Shown: positions 9,654-18,913 of the stretch, in pieces
Position numbering within the stretch: the first letter of the stretch is position 1
Layout of the letters: each line of letters opens with the position of its first letter
Assembly (NCBI GenBank): GCA_030005635.1
Contig: JARUHP010000006.1
Coordinates: forward strand, 62,001 to 126,000
Direction: 5' to 3'
Source of the DNA: Deltaproteobacteria bacterium IMCC39146
GTDB taxonomy: Bacteria > Desulfobacterota > Desulfuromonadia > Desulfuromonadales > BM103
Length of the DNA stretch: 64,000 bases
The notes under the pieces: model-generated
Told to the model about the DNA's origin: nothing
Database searches by the model: none
What the model saw: the letters and a program-made list of their open reading frames with translations, nothing else
Translations under genes and position numbers: made by a program

Positions 9654-10693
9654 TCTGCCGACCCGTCCGTCATCACTTTAAGGGGCTGGCCATCTTGCAG
9701 TTGTTCAATCACGTCGATCACAATCTGATCTCCTGCTTGCAGACCGGAAAGAATCTCGATGCGTCCATCAACCACAGCTCCGGTTCGAACCAGGCGCATT
9801 CGGGCTGTGCCCTGTTCTGCAACAAAAACTTGTTGCATCTGGCCATTTTGCCTGAGGGCGCTGCTGTTAACCATCAGAGTTGTCGCCCGGCCGTCAACCA
9901 GAGCAACGCGGGCAAACTGACCGCTACGCAACTCAGGAACTGCGGGCAGCATTAATTTGATTTGAGTGGTGCGCGAAGCCGGATCAACCGTTGGTGAAAT
10001 TTCACGGACTTGTGCATCAAGTGTCAGGCCCGCCGCAGGTACGGTCACCGGCAGACGGCTCGCAAGGTTTAAAGAATGAGACTGGGCCTCTGGAACCTGG
10101 ATCACGACTTCGAGTGCCGTGCCGTTTTCAAGCTTGAACAGTGGTGTTCCAGATGACGCTAGATCACCGACCTCAATCAGCTTTTCAGTGATTGTGCCTG
10201 CGAATGGGGCCTTGATTAGCGTGTAGCCGAGGATCGTTTGAGCTTCGCGGAAGGCCGCTTCACTGGTTTGCACCTGTTCTTTGAGAGTCTTAACCCTCTC
10301 CCGGGTTGACGCATTGACCTCGAGCAGTGCGCTCTCTCGTGCCAGATTGCGCTGCGCCTGATCGAGCTGAATTTCTGCTTGTCGAAGCCGGGCGTTGATT
10401 TCTGCGGCAGAGATTTTTGCCAGCAAGTCACCCTTTTTGACCTGAGAGCCGGTCTTCACAGGCAGCTTGACAACCTGACCCGCAACACGAGACGAGATTG
10501 TTGCATGCTCAACGGCCTGAAGCGTTCCGGCCAGCTCAATTTGAACGGGCACCACGCTCAAGGCCAGGGTTTCCACCTGGGCCTCCACGGGGGACAGGGA
10601 TGAGGGCTTCGGTTTCTCTACGGGATCACTACAGCCAGTGATGATAAACAGGGTCAATATGGCTAAAGAAGGAAAGTATTTTTTTAAACTCAT
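9650..10693 (-). CDS. RND efflux periplasmic adaptor (MFP), lipoprotein
   Basis: A 347-residue membrane-fusion protein linking the RND pump to the TolC channel. The N-terminus ends in a lipobox (LFIITGC, Cys21), so it is a lipid-anchored periplasmic protein. The biotinyl-lipoyl halves are visible ([29 protein letters not shown] and [11 protein letters not shown] second half), separated by an alpha-helical hairpin (residues about 100-160), then beta-barrel and membrane-proximal domains. It overlaps both neighbours by 4 nt in a single operon. Confidence 0.93.
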   Translation of the reverse strand: MSLKKYFPSLAILTLFIITGCSDPVEKPKPSSLSPVEAQVETLALSVVPVQIELAGTLQAVEHATISSRVAGQVVKLPVKTGSQVKKGDLLAKISAAEINARLRQAEIQLDQAQRNLARESALLEVNASTRERVKTLKEQVQTSEAAFREAQTILGYTLIKAPFAGTITEKLIEVGDLASSGTPLFKLENGTALEVVIQVPEAQSHSLNLASRLPVTVPAAGLTLDAQVREISPTVDPASRTTQIKLMLPAVPELRSGQFARVALVDGRATTLMVNSSALRQNGQMQQVFVAEQGTARMRLVRTGAVVDGRIEILSGLQAGDQIVIDVIEQLQDGQPLKVMTDGSAE

Positions 10694-12045
10694 GGCTGGT
10701 TCTCCATGCGGGTGGTCTGAGTGAAGTCTTCAGTATATTGCGGCAAACCGGACGCGCGTCGCAGGTCTGCGATGGCGACCTGTACAGCAGAAGCTGCAAG
10801 AGCATGGCGAACCCGGGCATCGGTCAGGCGGTTCTCGCTATCAATCAGCTCGGAAATCAAAAGGACCCCGGAGCGGAATCGAGCCTGGGTTATACTTTCA
10901 CTTTCAACAGCTTGCTCAACCATCTTTTCTGTCACTTGTTGTCGCTGTCGAGCCAGTTCCAAGGCCAGCTGGGCCTGAGCCACTTCAAAACCAAGAGCCA
11001 GTTCCAGTTTCCTTTGCTCAGTGCGCAGAACGCCGAGTTGAGTTTCGGACAGGGCGATCTCGGCATCGGATTGATGACCATCGAACAGCTTGAAGTTTAA
11101 ATTAATGCCGGCCATCCAGGAGTCGCCTCCCCCTGTCAGGATAGTCCCCTGGTCATACTGGTAACGGGCAAAACCATCAACGGTCGGCAAACGACTGCCG
11201 CGCGCCGCCGCCAACTGGTATTCAGCGGCCTTAAGAGCTGCGGTCAGCTTCTTCAGTTCCGGGCGCTGAGACGGACCGGGATCGATTGGCAGGGTTGGTC
11301 CTTCGCCGTCATCGATCTCGATCAGCAGATTATTACCGGGAAGTCCCAGCAGGGTCAGGAAAATTCTTTGGACTATGTCAAGATCATGATGCGCTTGAAT
11401 CAGGTTCTCCCTGGCTTGTGATTGCTCCACCTCAAGATTCAGCAAGTCAAGTTTGAGAAGCTCTCCAGCGTCATGCCGCGATTTTGCTATAGCCAGCGAG
11501 GAGGAAATAGCTTCCAGGGCCTTCTGCCGGGCCTGCAAAATCATGCTTCTCTCAATCATTCTCTGAAAACTGCGGAAGACCTCAAATTCAAGCCGCAAAT
11601 GAACCATCTCACTCGCAGCGGCAGAGAGATCGACGCCTGCCCTCGCCGCTTTCTTGTGCGCCAGATCCTGACCGCCATTGTAAAAGCGGTACTGGACTCC
11701 AACACCCAATCCAAGGTTGTCAGTGCGCCCGGGATTGTTAAAGTCAATTTGCGGTGAAAATTCCCCCTGATTGAGAATGTTGCCAAAGGAATACATCGGG
11801 TTATTGGTCTGGCTATAGCTGCCGGACAATGCCACCTGCGGATAAAAGCCTGCAGCGGACTTCTGCAAAATGGCTTCAGCTTGTAGAATCCTTAGCCCCG
11901 CCAGTTGACTGTCCGGGTTGTTCTGTCTGGCAAATTTGATGGCATGCTGAGCTGTCCATTCTTCTGGAATTTCTGAACCGGAAACCAACATCGGGCCATT
12001 GATCAATACTACCAGTAGAAGAGATAAGAACTTTTTGGAAATCAT
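10690..12045 (-). CDS. TolC-family outer membrane efflux protein
   Basis: A 451-residue outer-membrane factor with a signal peptide (cleavage near VSGSE) and two OEP repeats rich in long amphipathic helices (for example LGVGVQYRFYNGGQD and the equivalent GINLNFKLFDGHQSDAEIALSE). This is the first gene of the efflux operon, whose order is channel, adaptor, pump. No dedicated regulator gene is adjacent; an inverted repeat CACTCT...AGAGTG lies near 12064-12085 and could be an operator, though this is weak. Confidence 0.93.
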   Translation of the reverse strand: MISKKFLSLLLVVLINGPMLVSGSEIPEEWTAQHAIKFARQNNPDSQLAGLRILQAEAILQKSAAGFYPQVALSGSYSQTNNPMYSFGNILNQGEFSPQIDFNNPGRTDNLGLGVGVQYRFYNGGQDLAHKKAARAGVDLSAAASEMVHLRLEFEVFRSFQRMIERSMILQARQKALEAISSSLAIAKSRHDAGELLKLDLLNLEVEQSQARENLIQAHHDLDIVQRIFLTLLGLPGNNLLIEIDDGEGPTLPIDPGPSQRPELKKLTAALKAAEYQLAAARGSRLPTVDGFARYQYDQGTILTGGGDSWMAGINLNFKLFDGHQSDAEIALSETQLGVLRTEQRKLELALGFEVAQAQLALELARQRQQVTEKMVEQAVESESITQARFRSGVLLISELIDSENRLTDARVRHALAASAVQVAIADLRRASGLPQYTEDFTQTTRMENQP

Positions 12046-12591
12046 TGCCTTGCCTGTACTTACACTCTTTGACGTTACAGAGTGCGATCTGTTGAAAAGG
12101 GTAATGACGCCATTTACAAAAAAGCGTCAGCTATCGGAGGGGGGGACACTGTCCATACCATAAATATGCGTAAAAACATATATATTGTTTCTATGTTTAA
12201 GTCAACTGGAGAAGAAACTATAGCATACAGTTGGCGTTTTTTAATATTTTAGCAATCAACAAATCTGATTAGCTACTTCACTCCAGTCGTTATTGCCAGA
12301 ATTAATAATTCTCTTTAGCATCCGTTGGTTTCTCTGTTGTGAAAGTTTTCCTTTGAATGACCTTCACTTGAGCCAAGGGGACAACCAGATAAAAAATGAG
12401 CCTTTTTATGTGGGAAGCCCTGATTGTTTCAGCTTACGCCTTCAGGTTTTCAGATTATTCAGAGATGAACATTTATCTAACCCGCTGTTTCCTATAAAAA
12501 ATTGAAATAAAACAGGGTTTGCTTTAAGATGCATGAGTTCAAGCTTTAGTCATTTAGGGTTTTATTAACCTCTTTTTTAGGAGTAGTAATC
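12046..12591. promoter_or_regulatory. divergent intergenic region with a sigma-70-like promoter for dctP
   Basis: This 546-bp AT-rich region separates the efflux operon (leftward) from the TRAP operon (rightward). A good sigma-70-like promoter lies at 12502-12530: TTGAAA, a 17-nt spacer, then TAAGAT, reading towards dctP. An imperfect palindrome with AT-rich core occurs near 12164-12200. A small open frame at 12293-12505 has no ribosome site or recognisable product and is not called. Confidence 0.5.
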
Positions 12592-13641
12592 ATGAAGCGT
12601 TTGTCCCTGTTGGTCCTGACTCTCTGTCTCACCTTGGTTGTCGGTGTTTCTGCCGGTTTCGCTGCAGAAGCAAAGAAGGACCCCTTGGCGGCCTGGAAAG
12701 CCAATTTTGATCCGAGCGGCGCAGAGTACACCTACATTCTTTCCAACATCTCACACCCGGTTATCGAGGGCGTCGGCGCCGGCTACCGAATCCGCGATCG
12801 TGTCTGGGAAGCTTCAAAGGGTCGCCTCTATGTTGACTTCCGCCCCCTGGCCCAACTCGGTGGCGAGAAGGACGTTATCAACAAGCTCAAGCTCGGAGCC
12901 GTACATGGCATGATGAGCTCTTCGGTGGCGGCACAGAATGTTTCCGACACCCTCGGCATCGTCAACATGCCTTACATTGTCGATACTTTCGAAAAGCTCG
13001 ACAAATTCCGCAACACTCCGGAGCTCTGGCAGCCGTTTGCTGACAGCGCCCTGAAGAGCGGCATCATGACGGTAGACGTGACCGGTTACGGCCCTTACGG
13101 TTGGGCTACCAACACCCCGGTTAAAACCATTGCTGATGCCAGATCGATCAACTTCCGGATTGCCCAAGCTCCGCTCAACGCTGATTTCTACAAGGCGTGG
13201 GGCATGAAGTTTACGGTCATGCCTTGGCCGGACGTTCCCCAAGCATTGCAGACCGGCGTTATCACTGGCCTCGATCACACTGCTATCGTTTGTAACATCA
13301 CCAAGAAATTCACCATTGCCAAGAACTTCACTGAGCTTGATTATGCCCAGGGTCTTTTCATCCACCTGATGAACAAGCGTTGGTTCGACAAGCTGCCTGC
13401 AGATCTGCAGAAGATACTGATTACAGCAATTGAAGAAGAGAGTGCCGCAACTCGCGAACTGACCCGCAAGCAGCATGATGTGCAGATTGCCAAGGCCAAG
13501 GAAGCTGGCGTTACTTTCAACAAACTGTCCGACACTGAAAAACAGCAACTGATCGACGTGATCGCCCCGGTTTACAAGACCTGGGGAGAGAAGATCGGCA
13601 TGGATTACTTCAAAAAGGTTCAGGCTGCGCTCGGCAATTGA
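12592..13641 (+). CDS. dctP: TRAP transporter substrate-binding protein (DctP family)
   Basis: A 349-residue periplasmic binding protein with a signal peptide (cleavage AGFAAEA, residue about 23). The DctP fold is indicated by GGEKDVINKLKLGAVHGMM, the gate Arg region INFRIAQAPLNADFYKAWGM (the Arg normally ion-pairs a substrate carboxylate) and WPDVPQALQTGVITGLDH. It captures an organic acid or similar solute for the QM permease downstream. A GGAG-like site (TTTTTTAGGAG) precedes the ATG. It is separated from dctQ by a strong hairpin, a common way to make more binding protein than permease. Confidence 0.93.
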   Translation: MKRLSLLVLTLCLTLVVGVSAGFAAEAKKDPLAAWKANFDPSGAEYTYILSNISHPVIEGVGAGYRIRDRVWEASKGRLYVDFRPLAQLGGEKDVINKLKLGAVHGMMSSSVAAQNVSDTLGIVNMPYIVDTFEKLDKFRNTPELWQPFADSALKSGIMTVDVTGYGPYGWATNTPVKTIADARSINFRIAQAPLNADFYKAWGMKFTVMPWPDVPQALQTGVITGLDHTAIVCNITKKFTIAKNFTELDYAQGLFIHLMNKRWFDKLPADLQKILITAIEEESAATRELTRKQHDVQIAKAKEAGVTFNKLSDTEKQQLIDVIAPVYKTWGEKIGMDYFKKVQAALGN

Positions 13642-13669
13642 TTCTTAAGGCAAAAACCGCTATGATCTG

Positions 13670-13705
13670 CGACCGGGGAGAGGCTCTCTTCCCGGTCGTT
13701 TTTTT
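13670..13705 (+). terminator. hairpin with T-run between dctP and dctQ
   Basis: An 8-bp stem (CGACCGGG with CCCGGTCG) is followed by seven T residues. It sits in the 168-bp gap between the binding-protein gene and the permease genes and probably acts as a leaky terminator that raises dctP expression relative to dctQM. Confidence 0.8.
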
Positions 13706-13809
13706 ACTGCAACGTCCCAAAAGGCAAAGCGTAACATATTTTCAGGCATCTATAAGTTGGGGGTTTCTGCTTTTCGCGCCACGCGCTACACGCCTCGCGC
13801 CTCTTTCCT

Positions 13810-14331
13810 ATGAAAAAACTTATCTATTATATTCACCGTGTGTTCTCTTTCGTCGAGGACTGGAGCCTCTTCGCGACAGTCATGGTTGCCCTGTCGGTGG
13901 CGATCGCCAATGTCGCCCTGCGCAAACTGACCAACGACGTAAATCTCTACTGGTCGGACGAAGTGGTCCGCAAGACGATCTTCTTCACCACCTATGTCGG
14001 CTGTATCGCGGCGATCCGCAACCGCTCGCTGATTCGCATCGATGCTCTGCCACAACTCATGCCCTTCCTGAAAAAACCGCTCACTATATTCAGTCACATC
14101 GGTGTGCTGGTATTCTCCGGCTTCATGATCAAACTCGGCTATTCCCTGACAAAGATGGTCTACTACGACGAATACGCCAAAACGGCATCCCTGCAAATTC
14201 CCGAATGGTATTTCTACGCGGTGCTGCCGATCATGGGCGTAATGATGTTTATTCGCACTCTGATCATCATGGTTGAAGACTGGTTCGGCATCAAACTCTG
14301 CGAACCCCCAAATGAAGACGAGGTGGCCTGA
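13810..14331 (+). CDS. dctQ: TRAP transporter small permease (DctQ family)
   Basis: A 173-residue protein with four transmembrane helices, the usual topology of DctQ. The conserved first part (WSLFATVMVALSVAIANVALR, then YWSDEVVRKTIFFTTYVGCIAAIR) matches the family. Its stop codon overlaps the dctM start (TGATG), so the two permease subunits are translationally coupled. Confidence 0.9.
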   Translation: MKKLIYYIHRVFSFVEDWSLFATVMVALSVAIANVALRKLTNDVNLYWSDEVVRKTIFFTTYVGCIAAIRNRSLIRIDALPQLMPFLKKPLTIFSHIGVLVFSGFMIKLGYSLTKMVYYDEYAKTASLQIPEWYFYAVLPIMGVMMFIRTLIIMVEDWFGIKLCEPPNEDEVA

Positions 14332-15623
14332 TGGAAACCAATTACCTCGTCATTATGGCTTTGCTGATCGGCTGTCTGGCAACAACGATCCCGGTCTTCA
14401 TGGCGCTGTTCTTTACCGGTATGGTCGGCCTAGTCTGGATTGCCGGTATCGACCCACAGATTGTTATCGAAGTTCTCTACCGCAGCATGGACAAGTTCGC
14501 CTTGATCGTTGTGCTTTTCTTCGTTCTGTGCGGCAACATCATGACCACCGGCAGTATCGTCTCGAAACTGATCAAGACGGCGAATTGCATGGTGGGCTTC
14601 CTGCCGGGCGGCCTGGCCATGGCAGGGATTCTGGCCTGTGGCTTCTTCGGCGCCATTTCCGGTTCCACGGTCGCAACCGTGGTGGCTATTGGCGGCTTCA
14701 TGATTCCGGCCCTGCTTGAAAATAATTACGACGAGAAATTTTCTGTCGGCGTCATGACCACGGCACCAATCCTCGGCGTCATAATCCCGCCATCGATTTC
14801 GATGATCCTCTATGCCATGGTCACGAACGACCCCCTAGAGGCGCTCTTTTTAACCGGTTTCGTCCCCGGCTTCCTGATCATGTTCTTCATGTCTCTTTAC
14901 GCGTACTTCTTCTGCAAACGCCGGGACACCATGACCATGCCGAAGCCGAGCCTGCAGGAAGTATTTGCCACCCTGCGCGAAAGCTTCTGGGCTCTGATGC
15001 TGCCGGTCCTGATTTTCGGTGGCATCTACTCCGGCTACTTTACCGCCAACGAAGCGGCTGTGGTCGCCTGTTTCTACGCCTTCATTGTCGAAATCTTCAT
15101 TCACCGCGATCTCAAACTGCGTGAAATAAAAGGGGTCGTCATCTCTTCAGCGATCACCTCGTCAACCCTGCTCGTGATTGTCGCCGGTGCTTCGGTCTTT
15201 GGCGAGTACCTGACCTTTGAACAGATCCCCGGTCAGATCGCCAATGCCGTGGTCGAGAACATTCAGTCCCCCTGGGTTTTTCTTCTCTCAGTCAATCTCC
15301 TGCTGCTGATTATCGGCATGTTTATGGATATCATTTCCGCCACCCTGATCCTGACACCGATCTTTCTCCCCCTGCTGAGTCGCTTCGGCATAGACACCAT
15401 GCACTTCGGCCTGCTCATGACACTGAACCTGGGCATTGGCTACTGCACACCACCGCTGGGTGTCAGTCTCTATATTTCGGGGGCGGTCGCCGATCGTGAC
15501 CTGATTTACGTCTCTAAAGCGGTGATGCCTTTTCTGCTGATTCAGATTGCGATCCTGATGCTGCTGACATTCTGGCCCGACCTGGTGCTCTTCCTGCCAC
15601 ACTGGGTGTACCCGCCGTCGTAA
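14331..15623 (+). CDS. dctM: TRAP transporter large permease (DctM family)
   Basis: A 430-residue, roughly 12-helix permease that couples solute uptake to the sodium gradient. Family signatures include FFVLCGNIMTTGSIVSKLI, GFFGAISGSTVATVVAIG, PPSISMILYAMVT and the C-terminal LGIGYCTPPLGVSLY. Together with dctP and dctQ it forms a complete TRAP system. The substrate is unknown; a universal stress protein gene follows, an arrangement also seen in ectoine TRAP operons (teaABCD). Confidence 0.93.
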   Translation: METNYLVIMALLIGCLATTIPVFMALFFTGMVGLVWIAGIDPQIVIEVLYRSMDKFALIVVLFFVLCGNIMTTGSIVSKLIKTANCMVGFLPGGLAMAGILACGFFGAISGSTVATVVAIGGFMIPALLENNYDEKFSVGVMTTAPILGVIIPPSISMILYAMVTNDPLEALFLTGFVPGFLIMFFMSLYAYFFCKRRDTMTMPKPSLQEVFATLRESFWALMLPVLIFGGIYSGYFTANEAAVVACFYAFIVEIFIHRDLKLREIKGVVISSAITSSTLLVIVAGASVFGEYLTFEQIPGQIANAVVENIQSPWVFLLSVNLLLLIIGMFMDIISATLILTPIFLPLLSRFGIDTMHFGLLMTLNLGIGYCTPPLGVSLYISGAVADRDLIYVSKAVMPFLLIQIAILMLLTFWPDLVLFLPHWVYPPS

Positions 15624-15766
15624 AAAGATGGCTCAGGCCTTTGCTCTTAAGTCAGTTTTTATCAGTCCTTATCTGCCTTAGAACATGGTCGGCTTTTTAG
15701 TGTTAGACTTGTTGAGTAAAGTCATCTTCATGACCTGTAGTTTGCGTGTTTTTGACGGAGGTTTTG

Positions 15767-16195
15767 ATGGAAACGAAATTATTGGTTCCGGTCGATGGTT
15801 CAGACACCGCGGGTCGCACCCTCGAAAAAATCATTGCCTTAAAAGAACGTTTCCCAAAAGAGTTGACACTGCTGCATGTTGTCGATGTTGACAAATTGGC
15901 GTACCGCATGATTCCCGACTTCCAGATCGAAATGGTGAGGGAAAATGCCGGCAAGGCCGGACAGCTTGTGCTCGACAGCAAGGTTGCCCTCCTTGAAGAG
16001 GCCGGCTTTAGCGTGGATGCCCGCCTCGAATTTGGCCCACCCCGACAGTCGATCTGTAAAATCGCCAACGATGAGGCCTTTCAGCTCATGATCATCGGAC
16101 GGCGTGAAAGCACCGGCGAAATCCGCGATGTCCTATTCGGCTCTGTAGCCAACTACGTTCTGCACAACGTCGCCTGTCCGGTCCTGCTCTTCTGA
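15767..16195 (+). CDS. universal stress protein (UspA family)
   Basis: A 142-residue Usp-fold protein. It begins LLVPVDGSDTAG and ends with the ATP-binding loop type IIGRRESTGEIRDVLFGSVANYVLHNVACPVLLF (G-2x-G-9x-G-S/T variant), suggesting nucleotide binding. The ATG at 15767 has GGAGG 6 nt upstream; an in-frame GTG at 15746 lacks such a site. It follows the TRAP operon in the same direction after 143 bp, so it may modulate the transporter as TeaD does for TeaABC. That role is an inference. Confidence 0.9.
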   Translation: METKLLVPVDGSDTAGRTLEKIIALKERFPKELTLLHVVDVDKLAYRMIPDFQIEMVRENAGKAGQLVLDSKVALLEEAGFSVDARLEFGPPRQSICKIANDEAFQLMIIGRRESTGEIRDVLFGSVANYVLHNVACPVLLF

Positions 16196-16225
16196 CCGTC
16201 CTCTCTCAAGCTTTCAGAGTGATCC

Positions 16226-17755
16226 ATGAATTTTACTGCCGAAGATCTGAAACAACTCGAAGCGCTGGGCATTGAGCCGTCGAAAGCTGCCCGTCAGCTT
16301 GACTGGTTACGCAGTGGACAGCTCGATATCAAGTTGGAGCGCTGCTGCACTGTCGATGACGGCATCACGCAGCTTCAGCCCGAGTCCCACGCTTATCTGA
16401 ACAAGGCCTTCGACTCAGCGATCGCCGCCGGACGTCTGCGCCGCTTTGTCCCGGCTTCAGGTGCGGCATCACGAATGTTCAGCCCTCTGCACGCCGAGTG
16501 TGGTGTCTTCGATGCCTGTCGTGCTGTTGAACCGCTTACAGAGGCCTCCCAGGCGGAACTCAACCTGCGGCGCTTCCTCGATGAAATTGAGTCTTTCGCT
16601 TTTCATCCAGACCTGAACAACGCCATGGCGGAAGATGGCCAGGATTTGCAGCAAGCCCTGGCTGACCGCGACCTGCCTCTGATCATCCGTTACCTGCTGG
16701 AATCCTGTGGCCTGAGTTACTCACGACTACCGAAAGGCCTGTTAGCCTTCCACGCCGCCGTTGACGGCGCCCGCACGCCTTTTATCGAGCATCTCGCAGA
16801 GGCCGCGTTGTTGAATGGTCTGGATGGTGTTATTCGCCTGCACTTTACCGTCTCCGCGGAGCACCTTGACCTTTTCAAGGCGCAATTTGCCGCCTGGCAG
16901 GAAACCCTTGCTGCGGCCTATGGCTGTCATTTCGAGGTAAGCTACTCCACCCAGAAAGCTTCGACCGACACCCTGGCCCTGGATGCGACAGATCAGCCGC
17001 TACGAGACAGTGAGGGTCGCTTGGTATTGCGTCCCGGCGGACACGGTGCCTTGATCGAAAACCTCAACGACCTGTCTGGCGACATCGTCCTGATCCGCAA
17101 CATTGATAATGTTGTTCCCGACGTGCATAAGGAAGCCAACCTGACTTGGGCCAAACTGCTAACCGGGTACCTCGTGGCCCTGCAGGAAGAACAACACGCT
17201 TTGCTCAAGGCGCTCCATGATCACCCGGAAGACCTTATGACCCGGGAACTGGTGGTCTGTTTCCTTGGCGACCGGCTGCAGCTAGACGTCTCACTCTTTG
17301 ATGACAGCCAGACCTTGCTCGACAAGCTTGACCGACCTGTGCGGGTTTGCGGCATGGTACCCAACAGCGGTGAGCCAGGAGGAGGGCCTTTCTGGGTGCG
17401 CGATAGCAATGGGCGGGTGAGCAGGCAGATTGTCGAAGGGGCGCAGATTGACAATAGCGATCCCGAGCAGGCCAAGATCCTGGCAGGTTCAACCCATTTC
17501 AATCCCGTTGACATGGTCTGTGGCGTCAGCGACTGGCGTGGCAGACCTTACGATTTGAGCCGTTTTGTCGATGAAGAGGCGGTGATCATTACCAGTAAGA
17601 GGATGGCGGGACAAGAGCTTAAAGTTCTGGAACTGCCCGGGCTATGGAACGGCGCCATGGCAGGCTGGCACACCCTGTTCGTCGAGATCCCGCCAGAGGC
17701 ATTCAATCCAGTGAAGACGGTCTTCGACCTGCTTAGACCGGCGCACCAGACTTGA
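16226..17755 (+). CDS. DUF4301 family protein
   Basis: A 509-residue protein I recognise as DUF4301 from its N-terminal region (RFVPASGAASRMF) and the internal HKEANLTWAKLLTGYLVALQ and GGGPFWV blocks. The PASGAASRM loop resembles a nucleotide-binding loop of sugar-nucleotidyltransferase-like folds, but no activity is established. No signal peptide is seen. It lies 30 bp after the Usp gene and may share its transcript. A terminator-like hairpin follows at 17789. Confidence 0.8.
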   Translation: MNFTAEDLKQLEALGIEPSKAARQLDWLRSGQLDIKLERCCTVDDGITQLQPESHAYLNKAFDSAIAAGRLRRFVPASGAASRMFSPLHAECGVFDACRAVEPLTEASQAELNLRRFLDEIESFAFHPDLNNAMAEDGQDLQQALADRDLPLIIRYLLESCGLSYSRLPKGLLAFHAAVDGARTPFIEHLAEAALLNGLDGVIRLHFTVSAEHLDLFKAQFAAWQETLAAAYGCHFEVSYSTQKASTDTLALDATDQPLRDSEGRLVLRPGGHGALIENLNDLSGDIVLIRNIDNVVPDVHKEANLTWAKLLTGYLVALQEEQHALLKALHDHPEDLMTRELVVCFLGDRLQLDVSLFDDSQTLLDKLDRPVRVCGMVPNSGEPGGGPFWVRDSNGRVSRQIVEGAQIDNSDPEQAKILAGSTHFNPVDMVCGVSDWRGRPYDLSRFVDEEAVIITSKRMAGQELKVLELPGLWNGAMAGWHTLFVEIPPEAFNPVKTVFDLLRPAHQT

Positions 17756-17788
17756 GCCTGCAGAAATAGAATTAAGAGCACAAAAAGA

Positions 17789-17813
17789 GGGAACAGAATC
17801 AAATTCTGCTCCC
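17789..17813. terminator. bidirectional hairpin between convergent genes
   Basis: A near-perfect inverted repeat (GGGAACAGAAT with ATTCTGCTCCC, 3-nt loop, one mismatch) lies between the convergent DUF4301 and mgtC genes. It could terminate both, or be a single copy of a dispersed REP-like palindrome. Confidence 0.6.
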
Positions 17814-17822
17814 GTTGCTGTC

Positions 17823-18524
17823 CTAGTGGTAACGAATTTTCCTGACGCCCTCTATTTGCTTGATCTCTTCCATCAATTCATGCCCAATGCTTCGTTCTTG
17901 CTGGGTGATGACCACCTGGTAAAAGAGTTCATCGAGGGCGAAGTCAAGGTGAGAGCTGATATCGGACACTTCGAGATCCCGCTTGGCAAAAACTGCCAGC
18001 AACTCTTCGAGCAGGCCATCACGATTGAGTGCTGTTACGCTAAGAGTGAGGAAACGATCCTTTTTCATAATCGGGTCGAGTTTTTTCAGGAACGTCAGGC
18101 TGACCAGGACCAAGGCTGTGGCGATAACGCCGAGACTGAAGAAGCCCATGCCGAGGGCCATGCCCAAGCCGGCAACCGCCCAGAGGCTAGCGGCGGTGGT
18201 TAAGCCACGAACCGAGGCCCCTTCTTTGAGAATTACCCCGGCACCGAGGAAACCAATGCCGGTGACAATCTGTGCTGCGACCCGGGAGGGATCGAGGCGC
18301 AAGGTACTTTCCGAGTCGAAGGCACCGTACTTGAGGTAAAAAGCTTCTGAGACGATCATCATGACGCACGAGCCGACAGCCACCAACAGGTTGGTCCTCA
18401 AGCCTGCCGGTCGACCGTGTTTTTCACGCTCAAGACCGACTAAGCCGCCGGCCAGGGCCGCCAGCAACAGCTTGATGGTAATATCCAGTTCGACGCTACC
18501 CAATAATGTCGGTTCAAAAAACAT
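17823..18524 (-). CDS. mgtC: MgtC/SapB family membrane protein
   Basis: A 233-residue protein with an N-terminal MgtC/SapB membrane domain. It shows the hallmark GLVGLEREKHGRPAGLRTNLLVAVGSC, then IVTGIGFLGAGVILKEGASVRGLTTAASLWAVAGLGMA. A C-terminal soluble domain of about 80 residues (MKKDRFLTLSVTAL onward) resembles an ACT-like fold. MgtC proteins are linked to magnesium homeostasis and virulence in some species and inhibit F-ATPase in Salmonella. The role here is unproven. Monocistronic and convergent with DUF4301. Confidence 0.92.
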   Translation of the reverse strand: MFFEPTLLGSVELDITIKLLLAALAGGLVGLEREKHGRPAGLRTNLLVAVGSCVMMIVSEAFYLKYGAFDSESTLRLDPSRVAAQIVTGIGFLGAGVILKEGASVRGLTTAASLWAVAGLGMALGMGFFSLGVIATALVLVSLTFLKKLDPIMKKDRFLTLSVTALNRDGLLEELLAVFAKRDLEVSDISSHLDFALDELFYQVVITQQERSIGHELMEEIKQIEGVRKIRYH

Positions 18525-18589
18525 ACGAAGACTCCTGCTACCATTTTACCTCACACACGGCCAATCTGCAGATTCTGTGATGCAATAGT

Positions 18590-18814
18590 TCAGGCTTTCG
18601 TTTCAATTCTGGAAAAACGTGGGACGACCTGCCCTGCCACCTCAACCGTCTCCAGAAACATCAGCAAGGGTCGAACCCATAGCGAGTTGCCGTCACTGGG
18701 GCAGCGGTAAACCACCAACTGCTCTTCAGTTTCACTGTGCCTTGCCACGTCGATGACTTCGTAGAGATTGCCTTTGTAGTGCCGGTAGCGTCCCGGTTGA
18801 AGTGTGTGTTGCAT
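18590..18814 (-). CDS. DUF1653 domain protein
   Basis: A 74-residue protein with the DUF1653 core: PGRYRHYKGNLYEVIDVARHSETEEQLVVYR, then WVRPLLMFLETVE and a final FSRIE. These small proteins occur singly across bacteria and have no assigned function. The ATG at 18814 has GGAGGA about 7 nt upstream; a longer frame reaching 18991 would overlap the glgX promoter and adds 59 residues that look non-coding. Confidence 0.88.
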   Translation of the reverse strand: MQHTLQPGRYRHYKGNLYEVIDVARHSETEEQLVVYRCPSDGNSLWVRPLLMFLETVEVAGQVVPRFSRIETKA

Positions 18815-18913
18815 AGCTTTTCCTCCAGAAAAGTTGTTACTCTGTAATGAAGGGCATCCCAGATTCTGGTACACTGAGACAGAACGATTTTCAAAGACTT
18901 TAGAAAGTTCACC

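Noticed and set aside
12293-12505. 70-aa open frame between the efflux and TRAP operons
   Set aside because: No ribosome site, no family signature, and it lies in an AT-rich promoter region.
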